64,000 bases of DNA, from the NCBI GenBank assembly GCA_021014945.1, contig MU266362.1:62001-126000 (forward strand), written 5' to 3'. This document shows, in pieces, positions 48,781-59,034 of the stretch. This DNA is from Leucogyrophana mollusca. Lineage: Eukaryota; Basidiomycota; Agaricomycetes; Boletales. The position numbers were made by a program, and so were the translations under genes. The notes below the pieces were generated by a model, which was not told where the DNA came from, did no database searches, and saw nothing but the letters and a program-made list of their open reading frames with translations. The first letter of the stretch is position 1. Each line of letters begins with the position of its first letter.

Positions 48781-50808
48781 ATGGTCTCTGCATTGCTCAT
48801 AGATGCACTCAAGAATCCCACAAAAGCTTTACAGGACTTGTACTCGACTCGTGCCGCTGATATCGACACGTTTCCCGGCACAGTGGCTTCCCACTTTTCA
48901 GAGATCTTTCTCAAGACAAAAAACACTTTCCGAGAGGTTTGGACCGGTTCTTCTTGCATCTTTGCTAGCTCTCATTCCACAGTGGTCTCAGCTCCCGCCT
49001 CTGGATGTTGCTCATCCGCCTGAATCCTACTCGGATAGATCACTAGTTAGATTTCGGGCCATGATACAAGACACGTCGCCGTCTCCAGAGATGTACCTTC
49101 CGATCCTCAAAGGGAACAAATGTGGCGGCTGGGGAATATCTCATGATATGAATGAAGATCAGTGGCCAAGCGGCTTTGACTACTCGAATCTCAGGGAATG
49201 CACCACCGTATGGGCGGTCTCTGTTCCTGGCGAGGCTGCCTGGCGTGTGGAGGAATCAGAGTACCCACCTTCCGGTATGCGGTCTTCAGTACCCGCTCCG
49301 CCTCTCAAGCATTTTGACTGGTGACAGCTAATCTTCACCACTCTTCACAACCGCACAAATTTCCGATACCTGATGCTCCTCATGTCGGCGTCCAGATCAA
49401 GGTAACTATGCACCTCCGCGCCGCGGGGCATCGTCTAAAAGATCTTGGAGATTTATGACACAGACTCAGCTCGATCTCTGAAAACAACGGATGTTGTCAC
49501 TTTTGTTGGGATACTTGCATCTGAGCCGTATGTGTTACATCTTGAATGCTATCAATGGTACTTACTTATCAGCCAGCCTTGTATCTGAATCGGAGGCACC
49601 TTTGGATGTATCAACTCTGCACGTATTGTTCCATCAAGTGGACACGATCGAGGTGTTGGAACACGATAGTTTAAACCATGCTGGTGAATTACGAGACGAA
49701 CTTATCGACTGGATAGCTTCAGAAGCACTGGGAGGTGACCGTGACGCCGCGGAATGGGTTTTATTAAGCGTGATTGCTAAGGTGTAAGGGGGACATAGCT
49801 TCCATGATTTTATATGTGCTCATTGCCGTGCAGACACCTCCGTGCGGCGCCTCTACTCCCACCGTCTTTAACCCTCTCCCGATTTCCCCAACCCAAAGTG
49901 GGATCCACAACTCCCGCCCTGTCTCATGTGCTGTCAGAAATCCTACCGATGTTCTTGACTATCCCCTTATCCCTGGACATCCTGAATAACGTCAAATTCA
50001 CACCAGAAAGCATAGAGGAGAACTTGCATTCGGGTATTTTGCAGGTAGCTCAGGGGACAGTTGTCCTGTTGACTGAGAGTGGCATCCAAGAGGGCCAATT
50101 GGTTGAGAAAGGTAGGGTCCTGTCTCGTTCGTTCGGCTAGTAAACAATAGTAACCGTTGCAATCCAGGTATCATGAACATCCGCGCTTTACAAGAGGTTA
50201 TGAATTCCCAGACTCTGGAGTATGCCTTTCCCTACAGCAAGTTCTCTTTCCCGACCGATATTGTCTTCGTCGTTTGTAGTGAAGGGCGAAAGAGTGCATT
50301 TTTCCAAGTGAGTGGAAGGTTGTTGCTTACCACGTCGTTATACCAATGTGATGGACAGACAACCATCGTCATACCGTGGCAGGGCGATGCCTCTGCGGAC
50401 CTGTACAAGAGTAAAAACCAAGTGAACTTGCCATCCCCAGAGAGGCTGTCAGCATTCCGGTCTCTGGTGTCTGCCGCACGAGTGTCCAGGGAAAGCGTTC
50501 AGGTTACGGAGGCCACTTCCAAGGTGCGAGCGGCATAACGACACCCACTGACCCACTTCATGACCAATCGGACAGCATATCCAAGAAGACTTTGTGCGCC
50601 GCCGTCAAGAGGACAAATCAATAACAGCCGATGATTTTATTCACCTCATGAGAGTCGCGAGGTGAGCCAGAGCTCCTCATCTAATAGGTTCCGCAATTGA
50701 CACAGCGATTTCTCCAGGTTGCTGGCCGGGTCCTTGTGTGAGAAAGAAATAACCGTGGAAGTTTGGGAACGAGCAAAAACTCTAGATGCACGTCGTAAGA
50801 GTAGATAA
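48781..50808 (+). CDS. MCMBP: Mini-chromosome maintenance complex-binding protein
   Basis: Nuclear protein that binds the MCM2-7 helicase and is linked to its assembly and unloading and to sister-chromatid cohesion. It starts MVSALLIDALKNPTKALQDL at 48781. Diagnostic blocks are SDRSLVRFRAMIQDTSPSPE MYLP near 49040-49100, ECTTVWAVSVPGEAAW, VYDSDSARSLKTTDVVTFVG ILASEP, ELRDELIDWIASEALGGDRD AAEWVLLSVIAKVH, LPLSLDILNNVKFTPES-like text, the LESGTVVLLTES-like turn QGTVVLLTESGIQEGQLVEK and a C-terminal helix region (ITADDFIHLMRVARLLAGSL) ending KTLDARRKSR. The RFRAMIQDT motif defines the family. It is divergent to CDC50 over 196 bp. Confidence 0.92.
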
Positions 50809-51276
50809 CCCGAGAGTGGACCCTCCATGATCCTTCTCAGTCATCCCTCAACTTTATACACCCGAAAGGTCGTTCGTGTTTGCCTTTCTTCCGTACAGGC
50901 TCCATGGTGATAAGGTCGTGGTGCGGAGATACCTGGTGGAGGAATGTCCCGACGTTTCAAAACCTCTGGCGCGTATGCACTGCAGAAGGCAGTCCTCAGC
51001 GCAGTTCCGGTACCCGGCCTGAAGGTGTGAAGGGAGCACTCTTCGGCTACTGCACCATCACATGAGTGTTTTCATTAATTCTGCCATCCCAAACCGTGGC
51101 CTGGGCACGCTGAACGGCCGCGTTTCGCTAGCATTTATCCTATCCACGAGCACAGCATTGTCGTACTAAGAGGCACATATAGGCCACAGTTACCGCTGTC
51201 AAGGTCCCCATTAGTGTTGAACCAGAAAGCGGGCAACTTTCGTCATACAATGATATATGGGCGTCCAGAAAATGCC
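50809..51276. other. Convergent spacer MCMBP / CDK8
   Basis: About 470 bp between stop codons of a plus- and a minus-strand gene. I see no gene, only presumptive 3' UTRs. Confidence 0.4.
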
Positions 51277-52925
51277 TCAACTTATCCTCGCCTTCTTCCT
51301 CGTTTGACTTCCCTGACTTCCTGAATATCCACCCTGGCCTGGCCCCACACTACCGCTCCCAAAACTAGCTGCGCTCCCCGGTTTAGATTGTTGTGATAAA
51401 TTTGCTTGCGACTGCTGTGATAAATGCTGGGCCTGTGCATGTGCATGGGCCTGTGCGATTTGGGTTTGGGTTTGTGCCTGGGTTTGGGCTGTGTGAGCAG
51501 GAACGCCCATCATCGATGGCGCTTCGTCTTGAGTAATACGGCGTTGTGGTGGTAGCTGGTTTGCGGCGACATAATGAAATACGCTTTGTACAACTGGTTC
51601 ATCTCTGTGACTCGGGGGTGTCAAGTAGAAGCCACATACTTCCAGGTGGGCCGGGGGTCTTCCTGAAACCATTTGTGCATCAAGGCCTCCTTCGCAGTGA
51701 GTCGCTTGTCGGGGTCGTACGCAAATAGTTGGCGCAAGAGCTCGTAGCCCTGCTGTGATCGGATACGTGACTGACACCATTCGGAAAGGCGGTTTTGGTA
51801 CCTTCAACAAGGCTGGGTGTTAGAAAGGCAAGAAAATGCAACAGAAAGATGACCTCACGGATCAAGTCGTTTCATGTTCTGGTATTCGGGCATATCTCGG
51901 ACCCCAGGCCAGTCTTTTTCTGCAAACATAGTTAGAGTAACGAAGCATCCCAGGGAATAAATCTCACCTTCTGGCGTGCCAAGCACCTCGAATATCTTCA
52001 ATAGTTGGTCTCTCTGAAATGGGACATTCTTCTTCGAGTCCAACTTCGCTTCCTCACCTTTGAATATTGGCCTCAAGCTGGCCAATTCTGCGATAACACA
52101 TCCTACAGCCCAACAGTCTACTGCTTTGTTATAATGTTTAGCGCCCATCAGTAGCTCAGGGGCACGATACCAAATCGTAACGACGACCTTGTCACCCGCA
52201 AATAATGGTTGTAAAGGTTGATGTACCAAACGGGCAAGTCCCAGGTCGCCGATCTTAACGACTCCAGAGGCCGTTATAAGTATGTTAGCTGGCTTGAGAT
52301 CGCGGTGTAGGATATGCGTCGAGTGGAGATAGACGAGACCATTAAGTAGCTGATAGATGAGGGATTTAAGAAATTGTGAGGGTATTTGGATGCGGAGTGT
52401 TTGCGAGTGGTGATGAATGACTTGCTACGCGGTTCGAGACCACACATAGGTTTTCAGATAGGTAGCGACGGCGGAACGGGATGACGCACAAGGAAGTCGT
52501 GCTCTGCGAACTCAAACACCATATATATGGATTTATCTTCTAATATGACCTCCTTCAGAGCAACGATGTTCTCGTGTACGATCTCTTTATTGAGCTGTAT
52601 GGGGGCACCTTCAAATTTATCGCCAACCCTCGGAATGCTGAAAAACGCAATGACGTACCGCAATCTCTCTGATTGCACTTTGGCTTATACCAGTATATGT
52701 CACAACATCTCCTTCCTTGTCCGGTTTGAACTTTTTGATCGCGTAGATCTGCCCCTCAGGTTCAACACTCTGTGCTTTGTACACTCTGCCATATGTCCCT
52801 GAAGAGATAAATCCGAGAATGATGTACTTAGACGTGACAGTGCGGCGTGCTTGATCTCGCTTGGCGCGGTACAATCGCATGGGGTCGGTCTGGAGAATTG
52901 TATGAGACCATTCTTCGCCATGCAT
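51277..52925 (-). CDS. SSN3: Cyclin-dependent kinase 8 (Mediator kinase Ssn3)
   Basis: Serine/threonine kinase of the Mediator CDK8 module in the nucleus. From the ATG at 52925 it starts [25 protein letters not shown]. Kinase features in order are a glycine-rich loop [12 protein letters not shown], the VAIK-type lysine in [10 protein letters not shown], the C-helix [22 protein letters not shown] near 52300, [10 protein letters not shown] (a DLG in place of DFG, as in fungal CDK8), the [20 protein letters not shown] activation segment and [21 protein letters not shown]. The C-terminus is low-complexity ([20 protein letters not shown]) followed by [20 protein letters not shown] and a basic end. 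An in-frame TTG and upstream codons extend the frame without an ATG. The start is likely but could lie in an unseen upstream exon. Confidence 0.93.
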
Positions 52926-53426
52926 GATTGTCTCCAAAGTCGGAAGACCGACGTTGGTGGAAAGTGGTGTAACTCCCGTGCTCAGATACGGTGGCGTCTC
53001 CTACTGTTTGTTGTGCGCTCGGCGAAAATGAAAGACAGTGTTTATACTTGGAACCAGTAGCGAATGGTGCAGCAAGGTGTACTATGTACGACGGAACAAG
53101 CTCGCCGAATCGGCTGTTTGCGTGTGTTAGATTCTAAGGCTCTTGCCTTTCCCGGCCAGTCATTATTAATTTTAACTCTGTTCCCCTTTCACTTGACCGA
53201 GGTATGCGGAGAGTTAAAAGATGGGCCAGCTTTAAATGTTTTGGATCCTGAGGTTGATACTGTTGCCTAATATGTCATCTAGCACACTCCTTGTTGCCCT
53301 GACCAAGAGCCGCCTCTCGTTCGGACTAGTGGCGGGAAGAAGCCTGGGGAATAAGAGAGGCACGACTGGCCCATCAAGAGTGCACCCACGATACTATGTA
53401 CAGCACCCCATACGTTTCTAGCTATG
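52926..53426. other. Spacer CDK8 promoter / copy B 3' end
   Basis: About 500 bp. Position 53355 onward belongs to the duplicated block. The rest is the CDK8 promoter and leader, with no gene seen. Confidence 0.4.
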
Positions 53427-56400
53427 CTAATCAAGCCATGACATATGTTCATTCCACTCCCACCTCCAAGCGTTTGATTTGCATGCCTTCCAGACACTAG
53501 ACTTTGTTTGTAAGTGATGTCAATGCCGCACAGGTGAGTCACTTGCCCAGCACCCTCGATGCCCGCTGCTCCAACTCTGTCTGCATGAGCACCAACGACC
53601 ACCCAATCCGGAACAGACACTCCAGTCCGGATGGGAAACAGCCGAGCGACCCTTTCGAGGCCAGCCTGGTCGGTGGACATCACAAACAATATCGTCGCTC
53701 GCTCACTAGCTGGATGCTGCTGCAAAAACATCATGCCTGCGACAGGTTTGTTAGTCAAGTCACCTCCAACAGGTGTCTCTGGTTCAATACTCGCCTGTCG
53801 AACTTCGGTCAAACTCACGACCTTCGAGTGTCCAAACACCATCCTGATATTTGAAGGGACTGCCCAAACGCTCGAGCTGTGCCTGCACGAACACTGTCTG
53901 TGCACCTCCAATGACTACCAGGTTCCCGCTCTCGAGACTGAGAAGATCGGTATCGCCTGTGTCTATGCGCGAGTCGAGTTTATGGAATTTTTGTAGGTCA
54001 TGGGCGATGCGCAAGGCAACAGATAGCTCAGGAGAAGCTTCTTTCTTCGGGATGACTAGAACGACAGGGGCCGCAGTGTTCAATACCGACTGGATACGAG
54101 TGTATTGCGGGGGAATCTCAGCACTAGAATGAGTGTTCGAAACCTGACGAGGCAATTATAAGCAATGCACAGCGGATCATTCTACCAATGACCAAGAATG
54201 GCTCACTATCCACCGCGGAGCTCCAGGCTCCAGGGTCTTCACCAGACAGATTGCGGTGTTCGACCCCGCCAAATCAGTGGTGATTTGGGATCCGTTGATG
54301 GTAAGGGTGTCAATATGATACTCGCTCAAGTCGACCGATATCACGGATACATTTGTGGCTTTTATGGCCACAGCTCCGTCGTTGTCTTTCACATACAATC
54401 TCGCTAGGCTTTTGTGCGAGGAGGTGCGAAAGCGTCAGTAAGGAGTTACTGGAAATTGACGAGCACATACCGGCCAGGTACCTCCAATGCGAGAATGCGC
54501 CACCCATGCAACGATCCACTCTCAGAAGGAACAGCGACAGTGAGCGTAAACGACCGCGAACGCTGCAACGAAGCCCCTGGATCGAGAACCGAGTCCAGAA
54601 ACGCTTGAACTTGCTTGTTCTTCAGCACCGTGTAATACCAATGTGGTTTCCCCGGATCTTCGCGATATCTGCATGGCGGCGCCCATAAAGTATGGAACAA
54701 CAGTGAGAGGGGTCGACGTACGTTACATAAGCAACAGGGTTCCAAGTCTTGAGCACGCTGACAAGTTCGCGAGTGTGCCATGTCGGAACGTTTTCGTCGT
54801 CGCCCCTATAAAAAAAAGGGCTCGTCAGCGGACGGACTGTCGACATTCGTACACCTGGGTCTCACCCGTGTATTGATAATACGGGGGTGTCAACGAGGTT
54901 AGACATAAAAAGGTCGTTATCGTCTGGAGTGAACGATGACTCAAGGATCGCGCGGAGCGATGGGTCAACGAAATGTGCAGATCTGCGATGTACATCGTGC
55001 CAGTCAATAACCCGGCTTATAAACAGAAGAATGGATAGGAGTACCTCGACATGGCCATGTTAACATAAGCTTGGGCCTTAATATACCCTGCGGCGGGTAC
55101 CACTACCCATGCCCCAGTTAGCGAGAAAAAAAGCGAGAACAGATGGCCACAAACCTCCTAGAACCCTATCCGGGAACCGCGATGCGAGGTACCACGCTCC
55201 CTGCCCGCCATTCGAATGCCCCATGAGCACAACCTTCGTGTTTTTCACGAAGCTCCATGCAGCCCATGGAGAGCCATTTCCAGCAAGGATATCGTGCAAA
55301 CCATCAACAGTACTCCATGCATCTTGTGCACTAGGTCCACGCCAATCAAGGCCCTACGTCAATTTACTTGAGGCCCCGTACTGAACGCAAAAGGAGAAGG
55401 CTTACCCAGGAGGTGCGACCTGTAGGCATGATTACCCAGCTATGAGCTTGGCGGATTAAGCTATCGGGCCAGAACTGCTGGTCAAATATATCCACCCCGG
55501 CACCATCTACTCCGACCCAAAACCACAATCTTCAGTAAACCGACCAGGTCAGATTATTAAAGCCCGTACGTAAAGCCAATATCGGAGCCCTCGCAGCCTC
55601 TTCATTCTCCCCATTCCGGGCTTTGGGAGGGAGGACCAAAAAAGCAGTAGGCATGGACTTGGCGAATAGATATGTCCCCTTGATGGGTACGCACTCTGTG
55701 GGCGTCCACAGGGCAAGGCGCTTCACCCGCAGGACGACATGGATGGAGGTGACGTCGCCTGACGAGTGAGTATCGGCGTTTTGTTTTAGAAGGAGTTCAA
55801 TTGGGATTTCTGTGACTGCGGTAGTGATGGATCCTGTTTGAGTGATGCTGATGGGGACGGTGCGAGTCTGGGTCGGTGCTAAGCTTGTTTCAGCGTCGAC
55901 CAGTCTCAGGCTCAAGAGTTTCCTCTGGAACAGGGATGAGTACCTGGCGCGTCCATCGTTGGACGTGCAGACTCACTGCTTCGTCTAGCCCGTTCCCCTG
56001 GAGCTCAAGCTTCACGCCGATCACGCTCCACCAACCGTCCAAACTCCTCAGCCCAACCCCAAGCACACTCCCAAACGCAAAACCATCCACGAAATCACAC
56101 ACAACATCGTGTGAGGGCTCGTGCACGACGCGTAGTTCGGGGATATCTAACTCAACTTGCAGATTGATGCTCAAGATGGGAAACGCGCTGTTATAGGCAC
56201 GTGGATCACCGAAGAGTCTTATCTGTGGAATTTGTATTAATATAACGAGAGCAGGATGTAAGGAAAAGCATCACCTCGTAATCACCACTGATGAAGAGGT
56301 CGTACTTAGTCGCACCGCTTGCTGTTGGCGGGATGGGCAAGTCCACAGTCTGCAATTGGGAACGCTCCATGGCATAGATATTCCCAGAATACCACTGTGG

Positions 56401-57320
56401 GATGAAACCCTGTGTGTCCGCCGGGACGATGGTAAAGTACGAGCCTTGGAGAAGCTCGACGCGAAGACGAGGAATACGGGTATATGCGCCAGCTTCCGAG
56501 GCGGATGGGGGGTACATGGTTAGAGACGTCCGTAACACGCTATGGTGCTGCATGGCAGCCCAGCCCTCTGTAGCGCGTAGTTGTTCCCAGCTGGAGATTC
56601 AAACGGCGATCAGATAGAGAGCGCGAAGGCGGGAGCAAGGACGCACCGGACATGCGGATAGGACACTTTGAGATTGCCATGCTCGTCTGATCGGGCTGTT
56701 CCCCACGACACATCTCCGCCGTCGGCGTACGACGAGGGCCATCTCTTCTGCAGGTCTATGGGCTCAGAAACTGGGGTACAGAGTTGAGCATCATAGGGCA
56801 AGCGCTGGGAGGGAGGAATAGGGACGTACGATCAATCGGAAAAGAGGGCGAGAGGTAGTGTTGCTCTCGAGCGTGAATCGGGAAGGGACCAAGGACCTGT
56901 AAACCATTTCAGTGCAATCAGCTGGCCGTGGAACTCGAGATATCAAGCCCCGAGTCTAGTCTTATCACTGACATCCCAATCCGTAGACAATACTACCCGC
57001 CATTCGCGCGTTGATAATAAATCGGTACAGGTGACCATACTGCCCAGGTAGTGTAATCGCTTGAAAATGCGTCGTTTTACCCCTCGCTTTCAGCTATACC
57101 GACGTAAGTACCTTGTGTTCTGATCAGAGATACTTATAGACATTGAGGCGTTGAGGCATGTGGCTGTACCAAGTGCTGAATATAGAACGTCGAATTCGAG
57201 ATCCACCAATTGGACCTGCAAAGAGGAGAAATGACATTACGGATACCATCCACGCCAGGTGCACAGCACCCTGTCACCAGGTGGAACCCGTCATACCACT
57301 CCGGCGGGGAGAGTAATTAC
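53355..57320 (-). repeat. Segmental duplication, copy B (inverted relative to copy A)
   Basis: Reverse-strand counterpart of 25130-29100. Exons, intron positions and intron text are shared, with scattered substitutions and short indels. Confidence 0.85.
53427..57038 (-). CDS. S9-like serine hydrolase/peptidase, copy B
   Basis: Paralogue of the gene at 25433-29029 in opposite orientation. It starts MVTCTDLLSTREWRVVLSTD WD at 57038 and follows the same exon plan. Matching segments include LQKRWPSSYADGGDVSWGTA, ATEGWAAMQHHSVLRTSLTM, FVDGFAFGSVLGVGLRSLDG, APTQTRTVPISITQTGSITT, HGAGVDIFDQQFWPDSLIRQ and SWVIMPTGRTSW. GLDWRGPSAQDAWSTVDGLH, the nucleophile elbow VLMGHSNGGQGAWYLASRFP, TPDDNDLFMSNLVDTPVLSI-like text and LARLYVKDNDGAVAIKATNV follow, with the end WNEHMSWLD and TAG at 53427. 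All inspected introns keep GT and AG and no premature stop is left in the spliced frame. It differs from copy A mainly by substitutions, for example TTAVTEIPIELLLKQN against NAVTEIPIELRVIRKT. A possible signal-peptide exon (MSFLLFAG.. at 57237) lies upstream but could not be joined to the body. Confidence 0.72.
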
Positions 57321-57369
57321 TAGACACTCCTAAGGAGAGTTCTCGTAAGTTGTCAGAACAATTCGTGAT

Positions 57370-57652
57370 TAATCCCTAGACAATACTACCCGCCATTCGC
57401 GCGTTAATATTGAATCGGTACAGGTGGCCATGCTGTCCAGGTAGTGGATGATTGAGAAGAATCCGTTGAGTTCCCTTGCTTTCAGCTATGCTGATCCAAC
57501 TACCTTGTGTTCTAGTCAGAGATAAGTTGCTTACAGGCATTCATGCTTGTGGGGCACTGCCCATACCAAGCGCTGAATCGTGATAGATTGTCGACTCCAA
57601 GATCCATCGGCGCTTGAGTACTAGATAAGCCTGCGAAGAGGAGAAATATCAT
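57370..57652 (-). pseudogene. Truncated 5' fragment of the S9-like gene (third copy)
   Basis: Reverse strand from about 57652 to 57370 repeats the 5' part of copies A and B: a hydrophobic leader (MIFLLFAGLSSTQAPMDLGV from the ATG at 57652), then TGGACAGC ATG GCC and MATCTDSILTREWRVVLSRD, which stops (TAA at 57369) where the others continue WD-VLGPFP. Similarity ends within two codons of that stop, so the copy is broken at the first splice junction. It lies in tandem behind copy B (same strand), about 330 bp upstream of copy B's start. A short secreted peptide from it cannot be excluded. Confidence 0.65.
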
Positions 57653-57867
57653 AATATTGTGCACACCGACTGCACAGTGCTCGCCATAATCTATTGACCT
57701 TCGCCCACAGAGCAATTCGCGGAAAGAAGCGACTTTGCAGTAATCCCCGCGAAATTCACTTTTATTTGAGCCAGAAAAGGATATAATGTGGAATAGTCTC
57801 CCCGTTTTACACACAATCGGATCTAAAATCTCAGACTTCAGCCTTCACAAGCCCACTTACACCAATC

Positions 57868-58282
57868 ATGTCGAGACAAGGCGGTAAGTTGAAGCCTCTA
57901 AAGGTCGCCTCTCTTCCATATCCATCACCAGACATCCACTGATCCTGATCCCCTCTACCTCCACAGGCACCTAAGAAAGACAAGAAAGACGAGGACGACG
58001 AGGACAAGGCGTTCAAGGAGCGCCAAAAGGCTGAAGAGGCGGCGGTGAAGGCAGCTCGGGACAAAGGTGTGTCTCGCAGCGCATCCTTTGAACATGATCT
58101 TTAATCGGGCATGACTTTAGCTCTAAAGGGTGAATTCTGACCATGCGCTGCATGGCTGATAGGCACTGATAGGCATTTTACAGGCGGCCCTCCGGGAGGT
58201 GGCATCAAGAAGTGAGTTGCGTTTACTTTGAAATAAGGTATCTTCTCACTAGTGCTTGGTGCTTAGGTCGGGCAAGAAGTAG
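57868..58282 (+). CDS. TMA7: Translation machinery-associated protein 7 (TMA7)
   Basis: Very small ribosome-associated protein (about 60 residues) that co-purifies with 60S subunits. Four exons join as MSRQGGKLKPLK | APKKDKKDEDDEDKAFKERQ KAEEAAVKAARDK | ALKG | GPPGGGIKKSGKK, the full TMA7 signature from the RQGGK start to the invariant GGGIKKSGKK end. The ATG is at 57868 and the TAG at 58280. One exon is only 9 nt (58121-58129). The protein is too short for ordinary ORF finding and depends on splicing for detection. Confidence 0.92.
58121..58129 (+). other. 9-nt microexon of TMA7
   Basis: CTCTAAAGG lies between two 54-nt introns (58067-58120 and 58130-58183). It completes AAG-G..GC codons and supplies ALKG, which is conserved in fungal TMA7. 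Confidence 0.85.
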
Positions 58283-58852
58283 TTGTTAGGTCATACCGAT
58301 GATTTGTAGAAATTCTGTGCAGCGGTATCGGTGTCATTTGTATGGTGTACGCCCCACGCGGACAAACGATGTACATGTGGACCGTGTAATGGTATCCCTC
58401 CGGATGTATTCGCGCTTTATTCGCACTGAGTCCTGCACTGCCGACGCAACATGAAACAGGCTGTGCTATGTAATAGTCCTTGTTCAGGACTGGACGCTAA
58501 GCTCGCAGCACCTCGCGGCCGTCCTTGGGATTCTTTTGATCGACATATCTGGGCATCTCATGGACTACTTTTTGTGCGGGTAATGTTGTAAAAGAGTGCG
58601 GCGCGGTGATCATGCAGCGAATGGAGAAAATGGGGCGAGAAATTTCCGGGTATTGAAAGCGCTAGGAACATTTTGTGATTTGTGAATAAAGAGTGGCAAG
58701 AATCTTTACTGGACCTCGGAAAGCCGGGTTGGGCTGCCTCGTCTTGTCTTTTATACCTTGTCGATATTGCTGCTGTCGTTGTGCATCGACATCGGCGTTG
58801 TGGGTAAAGCTGGGATAACTGGCACTGGCGCTGTTGTTTGTTGTCTGCAAAC
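58283..58852. other. Spacer TMA7 / striatin
   Basis: About 570 bp with the TMA7 3' UTR and the striatin promoter and leader. No gene is seen. Confidence 0.4.
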
Positions 58853-59002
58853 ATGCTGGCCGCCTCACGAATCACGAATTTCTCGTCCTCAAAGTCTCCA
58901 CCACCTCAATCCCAAAATCACCACCAAAATCACCATCCACAGACAATACAGATCCCCATGTTAGGCTCATTGCAGGGCCTACAGCAGCAAAACGCACAGC
59001 AG

Positions 59003-59034
<32 letters not shown>

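Noticed and set aside
29319..52925. The idea that the NOT1-CDK8 block is a transposon or cargo island between inverted repeats
   Set aside because: The arms are complete host-type genes rather than terminal repeats, no transposase is present, and the enclosed genes are universal housekeeping genes.
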